64,000 nucleotides of DNA from Olsenella timonensis (GCF_900119915.1 NZ_LT635455.1:1798001-1862000), one strand, 5' to 3'. Shown: positions 17,699-27,640, numbered from the stretch's first letter. The notes: generated by a model not told the origin, from the sequence alone. Translations and numbers: made by a program.

Positions 17699-18436
17699 AT
17701 GGGACGCACGCTCACCGATGCCGCCGAGGCGGCGGCAGAGCTTGAGGGCCTCTTCTCGCGGGCGAGAAGGGCGGTGTTCTTTGGGGGCGCCGGCGTCTCC
17801 ACCGCGAGCGGCATCCCCGACTTCCGCAGCGCGGACGGCCTCTACCACCAGCACTTTGCCCGTCCGCCGGAGGAGATGCTCGGCCACGACTTCTTCGTCA
17901 CCCACACCGAGGAGTTCTACCGGTTCTACCGCGAGCGCATGGTCTGCCTCTCGGCGCGGCCCAACCGTGCACACACCAAGCTCGCCGAGCTGGAGGCGGA
18001 CGGGCACCTCGCGGCGGTGGTCACGCAGAACATCGACGGGCTGCACCAGGCAGCCGGCTCCCGCGTGGTCCACGAGCTGCACGGCTCGGTCCATCGCAAC
18101 GTCTGCATGCGCTGCGGGGCAACGTACTCGGCCGAATGGGTGCTCGCGACCGAGGGCGTACCGCGCTGCGAGAAGTGCGGCGGCCTCGTGAAGCCGGACG
18201 TGGTGCTCTACGGGGAGCAGCTCGACGAGCGCGTCCTTCTCGCCAGCATACGGGCGATCGAGGCGGCGGACCTGCTGGTCATCGGCGGCACGTCGCTCGT
18301 GGTGTATCCCGCGGCGGGCCTCGTCAACTACTTCGGCGGGAGCGACCTCGTGATCGTCAACCGCGAGCGGACGCCACGGGACGGCGCCGCGGACCTCGTG
18401 TGCGCCTGCGACATCGCGGCGGCGTTCGACTTCTAG
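17699..18436 (+). CDS. cobB: Sirtuin-type NAD-dependent protein deacylase
   Basis: It removes acyl groups from protein lysines using NAD. The 245-residue product has GAGVSTASGIPDFRS (residues 31-44 region), TQNIDGLHQAAG, the catalytic His in HELHGS, and the zinc-binding pairs CMRC and CEKC. The ATG at 17699 is preceded by AAAGGGGG. All catalytic elements are present. Confidence 0.95.
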   Translation: MGRTLTDAAEAAAELEGLFSRARRAVFFGGAGVSTASGIPDFRSADGLYHQHFARPPEEMLGHDFFVTHTEEFYRFYRERMVCLSARPNRAHTKLAELEADGHLAAVVTQNIDGLHQAAGSRVVHELHGSVHRNVCMRCGATYSAEWVLATEGVPRCEKCGGLVKPDVVLYGEQLDERVLLASIRAIEAADLLVIGGTSLVVYPAAGLVNYFGGSDLVIVNRERTPRDGAADLVCACDIAAAFDF

Positions 18437-18473
18437 GGGCGGCGAGGCGAGGGCGGCCCGCACGCGTCCGGAG

Positions 18474-19253
18474 CTACAGCTCGATCGTGAGCTCCACGGG
18501 GCAGTGGTCGCTCCCGTAGACCTCCGAGAGGATCGAGGCGCCGGTCACGCGGTCTGCGATGTCGTTGGAGACGAGAAAGTAGTCGATGCGCCAGCCCGCG
18601 TTGTTCTTGCGCGCGTTGAACCGGTAGCTCCACCAGCTGTAGGCGCCGGCGAGGTCGGGGTGGCGCGCGCGGAAGGTGTCGGTAAAGCCAGCGTCGAGCA
18701 GGCGGGTGAAGCTCTCGCGCTCCTCGTCGGAGAAGCCCGCGTTACCCCGGTTGGGCCCGGGGTTCTTGAGGTCGATCTCGTTGTGGGCGACGTTGAAGTC
18801 CCCGCAGGTCACGACCGGCTTCTGCGAGGCCAGTCCGCACAGGAACTCGCGGTAGGCCGCGTCCCACGCGAGGCGCGTGTCGATGCGGGCCAGCTCGTTC
18901 TGGGCATTGGGCGTGTAGACGTCCACGAACCAGTAGCTCGGGAACTCGAGCGCGCAGACGCGCCCCTCGTCGTCCGCCGCGGGTGCGCCGATGTGATTGA
19001 TCACCCGCAGCGGCTCCTCGCGGGAGAAGACCGCGGTACCCGAGTAGCCCTTGCGCTCGGCATAGCTCCAGGTCTGGTGGTAGCCGGGAAGGTCGAGCTC
19101 GATCTGGCCCGCCTGGAGCTTGGTCTCCTGGACGGCAAAGACGTCGGCGCCCGTGGCCTCCACCACGTCGGTGAAGCTGGGGTCCTTCTTCATGACGGCG
19201 CGCAGGCCGTTGACGTTCCAGGAGACGAGGCGCAGCTCGCGAGTGTCTGACAT
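18474..19253 (-). CDS. xth: Exodeoxyribonuclease III / AP endonuclease
   Basis: This DNA repair enzyme cleaves at abasic sites. The 259-residue product has LRLVSWNVNGLRA, VQETKLQ (metal Glu), the GDFNVAHNEIDL block, and the terminal GSDHCPV with catalytic Asp-His. It starts MSDTRELRLV at 19253. Convergent with the sirtuin gene, 37 bases apart. Confidence 0.95.
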   Translation of the reverse strand: MSDTRELRLVSWNVNGLRAVMKKDPSFTDVVEATGADVFAVQETKLQAGQIELDLPGYHQTWSYAERKGYSGTAVFSREEPLRVINHIGAPAADDEGRVCALEFPSYWFVDVYTPNAQNELARIDTRLAWDAAYREFLCGLASQKPVVTCGDFNVAHNEIDLKNPGPNRGNAGFSDEERESFTRLLDAGFTDTFRARHPDLAGAYSWWSYRFNARKNNAGWRIDYFLVSNDIADRVTGASILSEVYGSDHCPVELTIEL

Positions 19254-19316
19254 GGGGCTCCTTTGAAAAGAACTGCCTAAAGGTGGCACCTTTGCGCAGC
19301 GGACGAGGGGCGCCGA

Positions 19317-20144
19317 CTAGTCTGCCGGCGCGTCGAGCCCCGCGTCGCGCAGCGCGGCGATAAACGCCTCCGCCGAGCGCGTGGCGATGAGCTTCTGCGG
19401 GAAGTGGACCTCCTCGAGCAGCTCCAGCGCGGCGGGGACGCGCCCGACGTCGGTGCAGATGTGCGCGTCACTGCTGACGACGACGCGGCAGCCTAGCTCG
19501 GCGCATGTCTCCGCGATCGTGCGGCAACTCCTCCAGGTGCGCCCCTCGCGCCGGCGCGCCTCCAGGCTGTGGTTGTTGATCTCCATGAGCCTGCCGCGGC
19601 GGGCGGCCTCGCCCACGACCTCGGCGACGTCGAAGGGCACGCCGGAGCGGCCGGTGTGGCCGAGTGCGAGGACCTTGGGCTGCGAGAGCGCTCCGAGGTA
19701 CATCTCGGTCCCCTGTGCGACGGTGGCGTCGCGGGCGAACTCGCGGTAGTGGACGCTCGCGATCACGTAGTCGCAGCTCTCGACCACATGGTCGTAGAGC
19801 GTGGTCTCGGCGCCAAGGCGCCCCCCGGTGATGTCGGTGCGCACGGGAATGTCCTGACCGAAGAGACGCCCGTCGAGCGAGCGGATGTCGGCCTCGGCGC
19901 CGTGCAGGAGGCGCACGCCCTCCCAGGTGCGCGGCCAGGTGACCATGTTGATGAAGTACTGGTAGTCACGCAGGTCGGCGTGGGCGAGGTCGGCCTCGGG
20001 GAAGAGCATGTCCGAGAAGTGGTCCGTCACGCCCAGCAGCTCGAGGCCCGCCTCGCGGGCGGCGAGCACGTCCTCGCGCACCGTGGAGTAGGCGTGGCGC
20101 GAGAAGAGCGTGTGGGTGTGGACGTCGCAGCGGTTCTGCAGCAT
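19317..20144 (-). CDS. PHP-domain phosphatase (YcdX-like)
   Basis: This predicted metal-dependent phosphoesterase of the PHP superfamily has 275 residues. The metal ligands start with DVHTHTLFS (HxH), then VTDHFSD, GAEADI, SVHYREF and SSDAHICTDVG. The pattern fits YcdX-type phosphatases rather than polymerase PHP domains or histidinol phosphatase, but the substrate is unknown. The ATG at 20144 follows GAGGAGG. Confidence 0.85.
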   Translation of the reverse strand: MLQNRCDVHTHTLFSRHAYSTVREDVLAAREAGLELLGVTDHFSDMLFPEADLAHADLRDYQYFINMVTWPRTWEGVRLLHGAEADIRSLDGRLFGQDIPVRTDITGGRLGAETTLYDHVVESCDYVIASVHYREFARDATVAQGTEMYLGALSQPKVLALGHTGRSGVPFDVAEVVGEAARRGRLMEINNHSLEARRREGRTWRSCRTIAETCAELGCRVVVSSDAHICTDVGRVPAALELLEEVHFPQKLIATRSAEAFIAALRDAGLDAPAD

Positions 20145-20158
20145 CTGGCCTCCTCAAA

Positions 20159-20193
20159 ATGAGTCAAAAGGGGACTGTCCCCTTTTGACTCAT
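20159..20193. repeat. Perfect 35-bp palindrome at the aminotransferase stop codon
   Basis: Two 17-base arms (ATGAGTCAAAAGGGGAC and its complement) surround a single T. The aminotransferase TGA stop (20190-20192) lies within the right arm. The GGGGAC-GTCCCC core is shared with other intergenic hairpins in the window, and the T-rich/A-rich flanks could make it a terminator. Confidence 0.8.
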
Positions 20194-21374
20194 CGGTAGG
20201 ACTCGGCGAGCTTGGCCCAGGCGCCCATCGAGTTCACGATGGTCTCGTGTGCGACGCAGTAGCCCACGCGCACCCAGCCCGGGCAGCCGAAGGAGTCGGA
20301 CGGAACGGGCAGCAGCTCGAGTTCCCTCGCACGCTCGAAGAACTTCTCGGCGTCGGGCTCGAGCGCCCTGACCCAAAGGTAGAACGCCCCCTCGGGCTCG
20401 ATGAACTCGTAGCCAAGCGCACCGAGGCCGTCGGTGAGCGCACGGCGGTTCTCGGCATAGGCCTCGACGTCGCTCGGGCAGTCCACGCAGTCGATCAGCA
20501 CGCGCTGGAAGAGCGCCGGGGCGCAGACGAAGCCCAGCTTGCGCCCGGCGCCGGCCACGGCCAGGAGCAGGTCGTCGTGCTCGGGGTTGGTCGGCGGCAC
20601 GAGCACCCAGCCGATGCGCTCGCCCGGGAGCGACAGGCTCTTGGAGTAGGAGTAGCACACGATCGTGCGGTCGTAGACCGACGGGACCCACGGGACCTCC
20701 GCACCGTAGGTGATCTCGCGATAGGGCTCGTCGGCGACCAGGTAGATCGTGGTGCCGAGACGCTCCTCGGCATCGTGCAGCGCGGCGGCCAGCGCGTCGA
20801 GGCTCGCGCGCGAGTAGACCGATCCGACGGGGTTGTTGGGCGAGTTGATGACCACGGCCTTGGTGCGCGGCGTGACCGCGGCGGCGACGGCGCCCGCATC
20901 AACCTGGAACGTGACGGGGTCGGCGGGCACCTCCACGCAGGCGGCTCCCGAGGTCTCGATCCAGACGCGGTACTCCGGGAAGTACGGCGCGATCACGATG
21001 ACCTCGTCGCCGTCGTTGACGATCGCATTGAACGTGATGCTGAGCGAAGCCGCGGCGCCGCAGGTGAGGTAGAGGTCACCGGCAGAGGCGGTACCGTCAC
21101 CGAAACGGCGGCAGAGGCTCGCTGCGACGGCCTCGCGCGCGGCGGGCAGACCGTTGGCGGGCGTGTAGCCGTGGAGCTGCGTTGCCGGCAGCGCGAGGGC
21201 GCGCCCGATCGAGGCGCGCACGGCGTCTGGAGCGGGAATGGAGGGGTTGCCCAGGGAGAAGTCGTAGACGCTCTCCGCTCCGATCTGGGCCTTGCGCGAC
21301 GCCGCGTAGGCAGAGATCTCGCGGATGGAGGACTTCTGCGCGCCGTACGCGCGACTGGTCTCGTTGATTGACAT
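20190..21374 (-). CDS. Class I PLP-dependent aminotransferase
   Basis: This 394-residue fold-type I aminotransferase has NSPNNPVGSVYS, ADEPYREI and the PLP lysine in SYSKSLSLPGERIGW. It is an AspC/AlaT-like pyridoxamine aminotransferase; substrate cannot be read from sequence. It starts at ATG 21374 behind GAGGAG and overlaps the ftsH stop by one base (TGATG), suggesting co-translation with ftsH. Confidence 0.9.
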   Translation of the reverse strand: MSINETSRAYGAQKSSIREISAYAASRKAQIGAESVYDFSLGNPSIPAPDAVRASIGRALALPATQLHGYTPANGLPAAREAVAASLCRRFGDGTASAGDLYLTCGAAASLSITFNAIVNDGDEVIVIAPYFPEYRVWIETSGAACVEVPADPVTFQVDAGAVAAAVTPRTKAVVINSPNNPVGSVYSRASLDALAAALHDAEERLGTTIYLVADEPYREITYGAEVPWVPSVYDRTIVCYSYSKSLSLPGERIGWVLVPPTNPEHDDLLLAVAGAGRKLGFVCAPALFQRVLIDCVDCPSDVEAYAENRRALTDGLGALGYEFIEPEGAFYLWVRALEPDAEKFFERARELELLPVPSDSFGCPGWVRVGYCVAHETIVNSMGAWAKLAESYR

Positions 21375-23335
21375 CACTGCTCCTCTCCGGCGGCCACCGC
21401 TTGGACCGCCCCGTCGTTCTTCTCGGCCGCGGCGTACTCCTCCCAGCTGTCCTCGAGCAGGGCGTCCACCGCCGCGCCCTCCACGGTCTCGCGCTCGAGC
21501 AGCACGCGCGCCATCGTGTCCATCTGTGCGCGGCGTCCCTCGAGCACCTCGCGGGCGCGCGCGTGGCCCTCGCGCATGATGCGCTCGACCTCGTCGTCGA
21601 TGCGCTTGGCGGTCTCGGCGGAGTAGTCCTGGTGGTTGGCGTAGTCACGCCCGAGGAAGACCTCGTGCTGCGCCTCGCCGAAGACCTGCGCGCCCAGCTC
21701 CTCGCTCATGCCGTAGCGCGTGACCATCGTGCGCGCGAGCTTGGTGGCCCGCTCGAGGTCGTTGCTCGCGCCGGTGGTCACGTCGTCGCAGAAGAGCTCC
21801 TCGGCCGTACGGCCTCCCAGCAGGACGGCGATCTGGTCGAGCATCCCGTCGCGCGTCTCCAGGAAGTGGTCCTCCTCCGGGATCTGCATGGTGTAGCCGA
21901 GGGCCTGACCGCGGCTCACGATGCTGATCTTGTGGATGGGGTCCGAGTGCGCGAGTACGTGGCCCACGAGGGCGTGCCCGGATTCGTGGTAGGCGATCAC
22001 GCGGCGCTCGCCCTCGGTGATGACGCGGCTCTTGCGCTCGGGGCCGGCCATGACGCGCTCCATGGCCTCCTCCACCTCGTCGGGCCCGACGGTCGCCTTG
22101 TGCCGGCGCGCGGCGAGAAGCGCGGCCTCGTTCATGAGGTTCGCCAGGTCGGCGCCCGTGAAGCCCGGCGTCACCTTGGCCAGGCGGGCAAAGTCCACGT
22201 CATCCGCGATGGGCTTGCCCTTGGCGTGCACGCGCAGGATCTTCTCGCGGCCCGCCACGTCGGGGCGGTCCACGGTCACGCGCCGGTCGAAGCGGCCGGG
22301 GCGCAGCAGCGCCGGGTCGAGGATGTCGGGACGGTTGGTGGCGGCGATCAGGATGACCGAAGAGTTGTCCTCGAAGCCGTCCATCTCCACGAGCAGCTGG
22401 TTGAGGGTCTGCTCGCGCTCGTCGTGGCCGCCGCCGAGGCCGGCGCCGCGCTGGCGGCCCACCGCGTCGATCTCGTCGATGAAGACGATGCAGGGGGCGG
22501 CCTCCTTGGCCTGCTTGAAGAGGTCGCGCACGCGCGAGGCGCCCACGCCCACGAACATCTCCACGAAGTCGGAGCCGGAGATCGAGAAGAACGGGACCCC
22601 CGCCTCGCCGGCCACGGCCTTGGCGAGCAGGGTCTTGCCGGTGCCCGGCGGTCCCACGAGCAAGAGGCCCCGCGGGATGCGGGCGCCCATCTTGTGGTAG
22701 CGATCGGGGTCGGAGAGGAAGTCGCGGACCTCCTGGAGCTCCTCGACCGCCTCGTCGATGCCCGCGACGTCGGCGAAGGTCACCTTGGGCCGCTCGCCCT
22801 CCACCGTGCGGGCCTTGGTCTTCGAGAAGGACATCGTCTTGTCCTGCTGCTGCGACATGCGGCTCATGTAGAAGACGAACACGCCCACGAGCAGGAGGGT
22901 GGGGACCACGGAGACCAGGATCGTCTCGAGCAGGTCGCCCGAGCTCGTGTCGATGCGGTAGGTGACGCCCGGGTGCTCGGCCATGAGCTGGGCGAGCGAG
23001 TCTGACCCCACGTAGACGCTCTGGTACTCCACGAGCTTGGAGTCGTCGCCCTTGTCGTCCGCGCTCTCCCAGTACGAGCCGGTGACGCTGCCGTCGGAGG
23101 TCTTGTAGAGGACGTCGGCGACGCGGCCCTGCTCGACGGCGGTCACGAACTGGTTGGTGGGCAGGACGTCGGGGGACTCGCCGCGGCCGGCGAACGACGA
23201 GCCCATCGTGTAGACCAGGTAGACGACGATGGCCAGGACGAGCAGCGTCGTTATGGCGCTTGAGCGCGAGGGGCCGCCGGGCATGCCGGGGCCGCTCGGG
23301 CGCTGTGGGTCGGGCGTGTTGTCTGGGGTGGGCAC
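21374..23335 (-). CDS. ftsH: ATP-dependent zinc metalloprotease FtsH
   Basis: This membrane AAA+ protease degrades misfolded and regulatory proteins. The 653-residue product has two membrane helices (about 28-45 and 140-160), a periplasmic-side domain between, Walker A GPPGTGKT, Walker [10 protein letters not shown], the second region of homology [20 protein letters not shown] and the zinc site HESGH. It starts with GTG behind AAGGAGG. It belongs to the conserved tilS-hpt-ftsH cluster. Confidence 0.97.
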   Translation of the reverse strand: MPTPDNTPDPQRPSGPGMPGGPSRSSAITTLLVLAIVVYLVYTMGSSFAGRGESPDVLPTNQFVTAVEQGRVADVLYKTSDGSVTGSYWESADDKGDDSKLVEYQSVYVGSDSLAQLMAEHPGVTYRIDTSSGDLLETILVSVVPTLLLVGVFVFYMSRMSQQQDKTMSFSKTKARTVEGERPKVTFADVAGIDEAVEELQEVRDFLSDPDRYHKMGARIPRGLLLVGPPGTGKTLLAKAVAGEAGVPFFSISGSDFVEMFVGVGASRVRDLFKQAKEAAPCIVFIDEIDAVGRQRGAGLGGGHDEREQTLNQLLVEMDGFEDNSSVILIAATNRPDILDPALLRPGRFDRRVTVDRPDVAGREKILRVHAKGKPIADDVDFARLAKVTPGFTGADLANLMNEAALLAARRHKATVGPDEVEEAMERVMAGPERKSRVITEGERRVIAYHESGHALVGHVLAHSDPIHKISIVSRGQALGYTMQIPEEDHFLETRDGMLDQIAVLLGGRTAEELFCDDVTTGASNDLERATKLARTMVTRYGMSEELGAQVFGEAQHEVFLGRDYANHQDYSAETAKRIDDEVERIMREGHARAREVLEGRRAQMDTMARVLLERETVEGAAVDALLEDSWEEYAAAEKNDGAVQAVAAGEEQ

Positions 23336-23352
23336 GGACCCTCCTTGTCAGC

Positions 23353-23901
23353 TTACTGGTAGACCTCGGGCTTGAGGATGCCGATGTAGGGCAGGTTGCG
23401 GTAGCGCTCCGCGAAGTCCAGGCCGTAGCCCACGATGAACTCGTCGGGCACATGGGAGCCCACGTAGCGCGGCTCGATGGCCGGCACCTTGCCGGGGATG
23501 TCCTTCACGAGGAACGCAGCGACCTCGACGGAGGCAGGGCCGCGGCCCTTGAGCAGGTCGATGAGGTAGGACAGGGTGAGGCCGGAGTCGAGGATGTCCT
23601 CGACGATGAGGACGTTGCGGCCCTCGATCTTGGTGTCGAGGTCCTTGACGATGCGCACCACGCCCGAGCTCTTGACGCCCTCGCCGTAGCTCGAGACCGC
23701 CATGAAGTCCACCGAGAGCGGGCAGTCGATGGCGCGCATGAGGTCCGCCGTGAAGACCACGGCGCCGCGCAGCACAGCCACGACCAGCGGGTTCTTGTCG
23801 GCGTAGTCAGCGGTGATCTGCTCGCCCATGCGGCTCACGATGCCCCGGATGTCCTCCTCGGAGAGCAGGACCTCCTTGACGTCAGGATGCAGGGTCTCCA
23901 T
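23353..23901 (-). CDS. hpt: Hypoxanthine phosphoribosyltransferase
   Basis: It salvages hypoxanthine (and probably guanine) to nucleotides using PRPP. The 182-residue product has the PRPP motif LIVEDILDSGLT and VAVLRGAVVFTADL. The ATG at 23901 (METLHPDVKE) is preceded by GAAGGAG. It lies between tilS and ftsH, the usual arrangement. Confidence 0.95.
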   Translation of the reverse strand: METLHPDVKEVLLSEEDIRGIVSRMGEQITADYADKNPLVVAVLRGAVVFTADLMRAIDCPLSVDFMAVSSYGEGVKSSGVVRIVKDLDTKIEGRNVLIVEDILDSGLTLSYLIDLLKGRGPASVEVAAFLVKDIPGKVPAIEPRYVGSHVPDEFIVGYGLDFAERYRNLPYIGILKPEVYQ

Positions 23902-23944
23902 AGCTCGCTCCTTCCTCGTCGGCGCGGGGGCTCGGGCCGCGTCG

Positions 23945-25450
23945 TCAGACTCCCTCACTGAGGGTCAATTCTAGCAGCCACCTCGTCGCGGCGGTGCAGC
24001 GGGCGCGCTCGTCGGGGCGAATCGGCGCCACCCACACGACGCGCCCGGTGGGCGAGGTGCGCACCACGGGGACGGCGGGACGGTCGTCGAGCGGGACGCC
24101 CGCCTCGCCGAGCAGGTCGGACACCTTCTTGGACTGGCCGTGCATGCCGAGCGGGCACAGCACGTCGCCGGGGCGGGGCGCGTCCACCCAGAGCCTGCCG
24201 CCGCGCGCGGGGTCCACACCGGCCGCCGCGGCGTCGAGCAGGACGGACGCGCCGTCCCACTCGAGCGCGTGCGCACGGGCCCGGGCAGCGGCGTCGGCCC
24301 CCGCGGGGGCCTCGAGGACGCGGGCCGTGACCTCGCGCCCGTCGGCGAGCTCCAGCCTCCCGGGCACCTCCAGCCAGGAGGCGGTGGCCGCGGGCACGGC
24401 GGAGCGCGCCCGCAGGACGAGCAGGCCGTGCTCCACTCGGGCGGTGACCCCCATCGGGATGGTAAGCGAACCCTCCCCAGCCGCGACGGCGCGCAGGACG
24501 CCGGCGACATGGCGAGCCTCCAGGCGCGCGTCCGGGCGGACGGCGAGAAGGGCGGCGCGCACCACGCGGCGCGCAACGGCGACCTCGAGCGCAGCGAGGC
24601 GCGCCGCGTCCAGCACGACGAGCCCCGCGGACTCGCGGCGCGTAAGGTCGCGCAGGGCGCGGGCCGCCACCGAGGTGAGGTAGGCGTCCTCGTCGGAGAG
24701 GATGTCGCAGGTGGTGGCCAGACTCTCGACCACGCGCGGGTTCCTCGCGCGCACGACGGGCATCACCTCGTGGCGGACGTATGCCCGCAGGTAGCGGGTG
24801 TCGGCGTTGGTGTCGTCCTCGCGCCATACGATGCCGCGCATCCGCAGCAGGTCGCAGAGCTCGTCGTGGGTGCGGTCCAGCAGCGGCCGAACGATGCGGT
24901 TGCGACGGTGAGGAATCGAGGAGAGGCCGGCGGCTCCGGTGCCGCGAATCGCGTTCATGAAGAAGGTCTCCGCGCGGTCGTCGGCGGTGTGGGCCGTGAG
25001 GATGCGCGCCGCGGAGCGTGGCGTGCCGAGGCGCTCGGAGAGGTCGTTCGCCAGGCGCGCCGCCTCGGCGTAGCGCAGCTCACGGCCGGCGTTTTCCACG
25101 TTGTCGCCGGTGCTTGCCGCGAGCGCCGCGACGTCGGCGCGGCGGATCGTGCACGGGATGCCGTAGCGCGCGGCGAGGTCGCGGACGAACTCCTCGTCCT
25201 CCTCCGCGTCCAGCCCGCGCAGGCGGTGGTTGACGTGCAGGACGTGCAGCCGCTCGCGGGCGACGCGCGCCTGCCCGCGGCCGTCGTCTATGTCGAGCGC
25301 AGAGGTGGCCGCCAGGACGAGAAGGGCCGTGGAGTCGGCGCCGCCCGAGACCATGAGGATCACGGGCGCGGCGAGCGCCGGGTCCGTGCAGCCGCTCGGA
25401 CGCTCGAAGCGCCCACCCGCGGCACCGAATCTGCGAGAGACGCTCGGCAT
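23945..25450 (-). CDS. tilS: tRNA(Ile)-lysidine synthase
   Basis: It attaches lysine to C34 of tRNA-Ile so that AUA is read as isoleucine. The product (501 residues from ATG 25450) has the PP-loop VSGGADSTALL, HVNHRLRGLDAEEDEEFV, TAHTADDRAETFFMNAIRG and a C-terminal domain with GQSKKVSDLLGEAGVP. The frame is open further upstream (to 25534), but that would overlap the divergent walJ-like gene, so 25450 is preferred. Confidence 0.92.
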   Translation of the reverse strand: MPSVSRRFGAAGGRFERPSGCTDPALAAPVILMVSGGADSTALLVLAATSALDIDDGRGQARVARERLHVLHVNHRLRGLDAEEDEEFVRDLAARYGIPCTIRRADVAALAASTGDNVENAGRELRYAEAARLANDLSERLGTPRSAARILTAHTADDRAETFFMNAIRGTGAAGLSSIPHRRNRIVRPLLDRTHDELCDLLRMRGIVWREDDTNADTRYLRAYVRHEVMPVVRARNPRVVESLATTCDILSDEDAYLTSVAARALRDLTRRESAGLVVLDAARLAALEVAVARRVVRAALLAVRPDARLEARHVAGVLRAVAAGEGSLTIPMGVTARVEHGLLVLRARSAVPAATASWLEVPGRLELADGREVTARVLEAPAGADAAARARAHALEWDGASVLLDAAAAGVDPARGGRLWVDAPRPGDVLCPLGMHGQSKKVSDLLGEAGVPLDDRPAVPVVRTSPTGRVVWVAPIRPDERARCTAATRWLLELTLSEGV

Positions 25451-25532
25451 GCGCCACCACCCTCCAACGGGTACCCTGTACCTCGGCGGGCGCCGCCCGC
25501 CACCAGAAGTGTACGACAGCGAGAGGACCCCC

Positions 25533-26345
25533 ATGACCCCCGAGATTCACCTGCACGTGCTGGCCAGCGGCTCCAAGGGCAACGCCGCCGTGGTGGAGGG
25601 CCCGGGCGGCTCGGTGCTGGTGGACTGCGGCATCTCGCGCCGCGCGCTTCTCGGCCGCGCCGCGGAGCTGGGCGTCGACATGGGCCGCGTGCGCGCCGCG
25701 ATCCTCACGCACGAGCACTCCGACCACGTGGGCGGGCTCACCGTCTTCTGCAACCACTTCGACGGCCCGCTCTTTGCGACGGCCGGCACCGTGGCGGCGC
25801 GCGGCTACCTCGCGGCGCTGCCGTTCACGCTGGTGGGCCGCTCCGACGAGCTGGAGGTCGCGGGGATGCGCGTCCGGACGTTTCCGACCTCGCACGACGT
25901 CGCCGACCCGGTGGGCCTGCGCTTCTCCACGGCAGACGACGCGCTCGGCTTCTGCACCGACACCGGCGAGCTGGGCGACGAGGCGCTCGATGCGCTCGCC
26001 GGCGCGCGCATCCTGGCGCTGGAGTCCAACCACGACGAGCGCATGCTCGCGACCGGCAGCTATCCCTCCTATCTCAAGGCGCGTGTGGGCGGGCCGCACG
26101 GCCACCTCTCCAACGCGCAGGCGGCGGCCGCGCTGGCGCGCCTCGTGGGCCCGGACACCGAGACGGTGGTGGCGATGCACCTCTCGCAGGAGAACAACCG
26201 GCCGAGCGTAGCCGTGCGCGAGCTCGCGGCGGCCGTCGGCGCCGAGGTCGTGCCCGGCGAGGACGGACGACCCGAGGCCCGCACCCCCGACGGACGCCTG
26301 ACGATCTGCTGCGCCGCCCAGGACTGGCCGCTTAGCGTGTGGTGA
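25533..26345 (+). CDS. MBL-fold hydrolase of the WalJ/YycJ family
   Basis: This 270-residue metallo-beta-lactamase-fold protein begins MTPEIHLHVLASGSKGN, typical of WalJ (YycJ/VicX). The dinuclear metal site is visible as THEHSDHVGG (His60, His62, Asp64, His65). WalJ proteins are putative nucleases involved in cell-wall and division coordination in Firmicutes. No WalRK genes are nearby, so only the family is secure. Divergent from tilS. Confidence 0.85.
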   Translation: MTPEIHLHVLASGSKGNAAVVEGPGGSVLVDCGISRRALLGRAAELGVDMGRVRAAILTHEHSDHVGGLTVFCNHFDGPLFATAGTVAARGYLAALPFTLVGRSDELEVAGMRVRTFPTSHDVADPVGLRFSTADDALGFCTDTGELGDEALDALAGARILALESNHDERMLATGSYPSYLKARVGGPHGHLSNAQAAAALARLVGPDTETVVAMHLSQENNRPSVAVRELAAAVGAEVVPGEDGRPEARTPDGRLTICCAAQDWPLSVW

Positions 26346-26360
26346 CCGCCCTCCCCTGCG

Positions 26361-26498
26361 CGACGGGCCGCAGATGGACGTTCTTCTCGACCAAAACGTC
26401 CAAGAGCGGCCCGCCGCGGTTGGAGGGTAAAACGCATCCATGACGACGGGCCGCAGATAGACGGATCAGCCGAGAAAAACGTCCATCTGCGGCCCGCC
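26361..26498. repeat. Two tandem ~57-bp hairpins
   Basis: Two copies of a hairpin lie head to tail (about 26361-26417 and 26440-26498). Each pairs GGGCCGCAGAT-type and CTGCGGCCC-type arms; the outermost arms GGGCCGCAGATGGACGTT (26365) and its complement (ending 26495) match at 24 of 25 positions. It fills most of the walJ-hsp20 gap and no gene is seen there. Confidence 0.8.
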
Positions 26499-26535
26499 GC
26501 GCAAGGGGGGGGTGACGCCGCGCGAGCACGGCGCA

Positions 26536-26567
26536 GAAAAAGGGCCGGGACCCGCAGGCCCCGGCCC
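26536..26567 (-). terminator. Rho-independent terminator of hsp20
   Basis: On the minus strand GGGCCGGGG pairs with CCCGGCCC and is followed by TTTTT. It lies about 25 bases after the hsp20 stop codon. Confidence 0.85.
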
Positions 26568-26591
26568 CTCGCGTCATCGCGACACCGGACG

Positions 26592-27023
26592 CTAGTCGAT
26601 GGCGATCTTGGTGACGTTGGCCTTCTCGTCCTGCTTGGGGACGTTCACCGTGAGGATGCCGCCCTCGAGCTTGGCGGTGAGGCCGGTCGTGGCCGCATCC
26701 TTGAGGAAGACGCCACGCGTGGCGCTCCACTCGCCGGACTCCTTGTAGAGGTAGTTCTTGCCCTTCTCCTCGTCGGACTCCTTCTTCTCGACGGAGACGG
26801 AGAGGCGACCCTCGTTGAGCTCGACGTCGATCTGGTCGCGCGTGACGCCCGGCAGCTCGGCGGTGACGACGTAGGCGGTGCCCGCGTCCTCGACGTTCAT
26901 CTTGAAGCCGGCGTTGCCCGTGGAGAGCGCGGCGAACGGCGCGTCGAAGAAGCGGTCGAACTCGTCGAACGGCCAGCTGCGGAGGGCCCTCGAGTAACGG
27001 TCGTACGGAATCATGCTTGCCAT
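26592..27023 (-). CDS. Small heat-shock protein, Hsp20/alpha-crystallin family
   Basis: This ATP-independent holdase chaperone is 143 residues long and has the alpha-crystallin core from about residue 38, including VVTAELPGVTRDQIDVEL and the C-terminal GGILTVNVPK. The N-terminus MASMIPYDRYSRALRSWPFDEFDRFF is short. ATG 27023 follows GAGGAG. The promoter region carries the clearest copy of the inverted repeat shared with clpB and dnaK, so HspR control is likely. Confidence 0.93.
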   Translation of the reverse strand: MASMIPYDRYSRALRSWPFDEFDRFFDAPFAALSTGNAGFKMNVEDAGTAYVVTAELPGVTRDQIDVELNEGRLSVSVEKKESDEEKGKNYLYKESGEWSATRGVFLKDAATTGLTAKLEGGILTVNVPKQDEKANVTKIAID

Positions 27024-27149
27024 GGTGATCACTCCTCTTGTCTGTGGTGGGCGCCTCCCCGGGCGCCCTGTCGCTCGTTGTTAGTTATTCCCCGTCCCGT
27101 CGCTTTTATGCGATGAAGGCGAGATTTTCTCAGCGACATATACTCATCA

Positions 27150-27174
27150 TATCTAAGCATGGTCTACTTAGATT
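27150..27174. promoter_or_regulatory. HspR operator (HAIR-like) upstream of hsp20
   Basis: On the plus strand TATCTAAGC-N7-ACTTAGATT forms an almost perfect dyad (ATCTAAG ... CTTAGAT). It matches the operator-like sequences before clpB and dnaK. Compared with the classical HAIR element CTTGAGT-N7-ACTCAAG, the CT-N-AGT inner edges and the 7-base spacer are kept. The 14-mer AGATTTTCTCAGCG (27122-27135) nearby recurs at clpB. Confidence 0.7.
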
Positions 27175-27232
27175 TTGAGTGGGAGGGACGCTGTAGCATA
27201 ATGGTGGGAACGGCGAGGAGGCTGGAGGCACA

Positions 27233-27640
27233 ATGAGCGGCAGCACCGGAACCAACCAGGGCGGCGAGGGCAGGCACGCCGCCCCCTACGTGCGCCAGCG
27301 ACCGGCCCATCGCAGCGTGGAGCCCATCGACGACCTCGCCCAGGAGCCCGGCGACCCCGGGCTCGTCACGCACGAGTCCGGCTACACCGTCCCAGGCGGC
27401 GCGCTCTCCGGGCGCGCGTACCGCCGCTCCCGCACCGAGGGCGCCCAGCTGCGCCGTGACCTCCACTACGGACAGTACCTCGAGATTCCCAAGGGCCGCC
27501 GCGACATCTTCGCCTCGCGCGAGCGCGCGACGCGCATCAAGACCGCGATCGCGCTGCTCGCCGTCCTGGTCGTGCTCGCCATCGTGGTCTTCTTCGTGTG
27601 GGAGTACATGCAGACCAACTGGGGCTCCACGGCCCGCTAG
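27233..27640 (+). CDS. Hypothetical single-pass membrane protein
   Basis: This 135-residue protein has a polar, Arg-rich N-terminal region, then LHYGQYLEIPKGRRDIFASR, and one membrane helix near the C-terminus (about residues 103-126), leaving a very short outer tail. I do not recognise a family. The start is preceded by GGAGG. It is divergent from hsp20, with the HspR operator in the shared intergenic region, so heat regulation is possible. Confidence 0.75.
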   Translation: MSGSTGTNQGGEGRHAAPYVRQRPAHRSVEPIDDLAQEPGDPGLVTHESGYTVPGGALSGRAYRRSRTEGAQLRRDLHYGQYLEIPKGRRDIFASRERATRIKTAIALLAVLVVLAIVVFFVWEYMQTNWGSTAR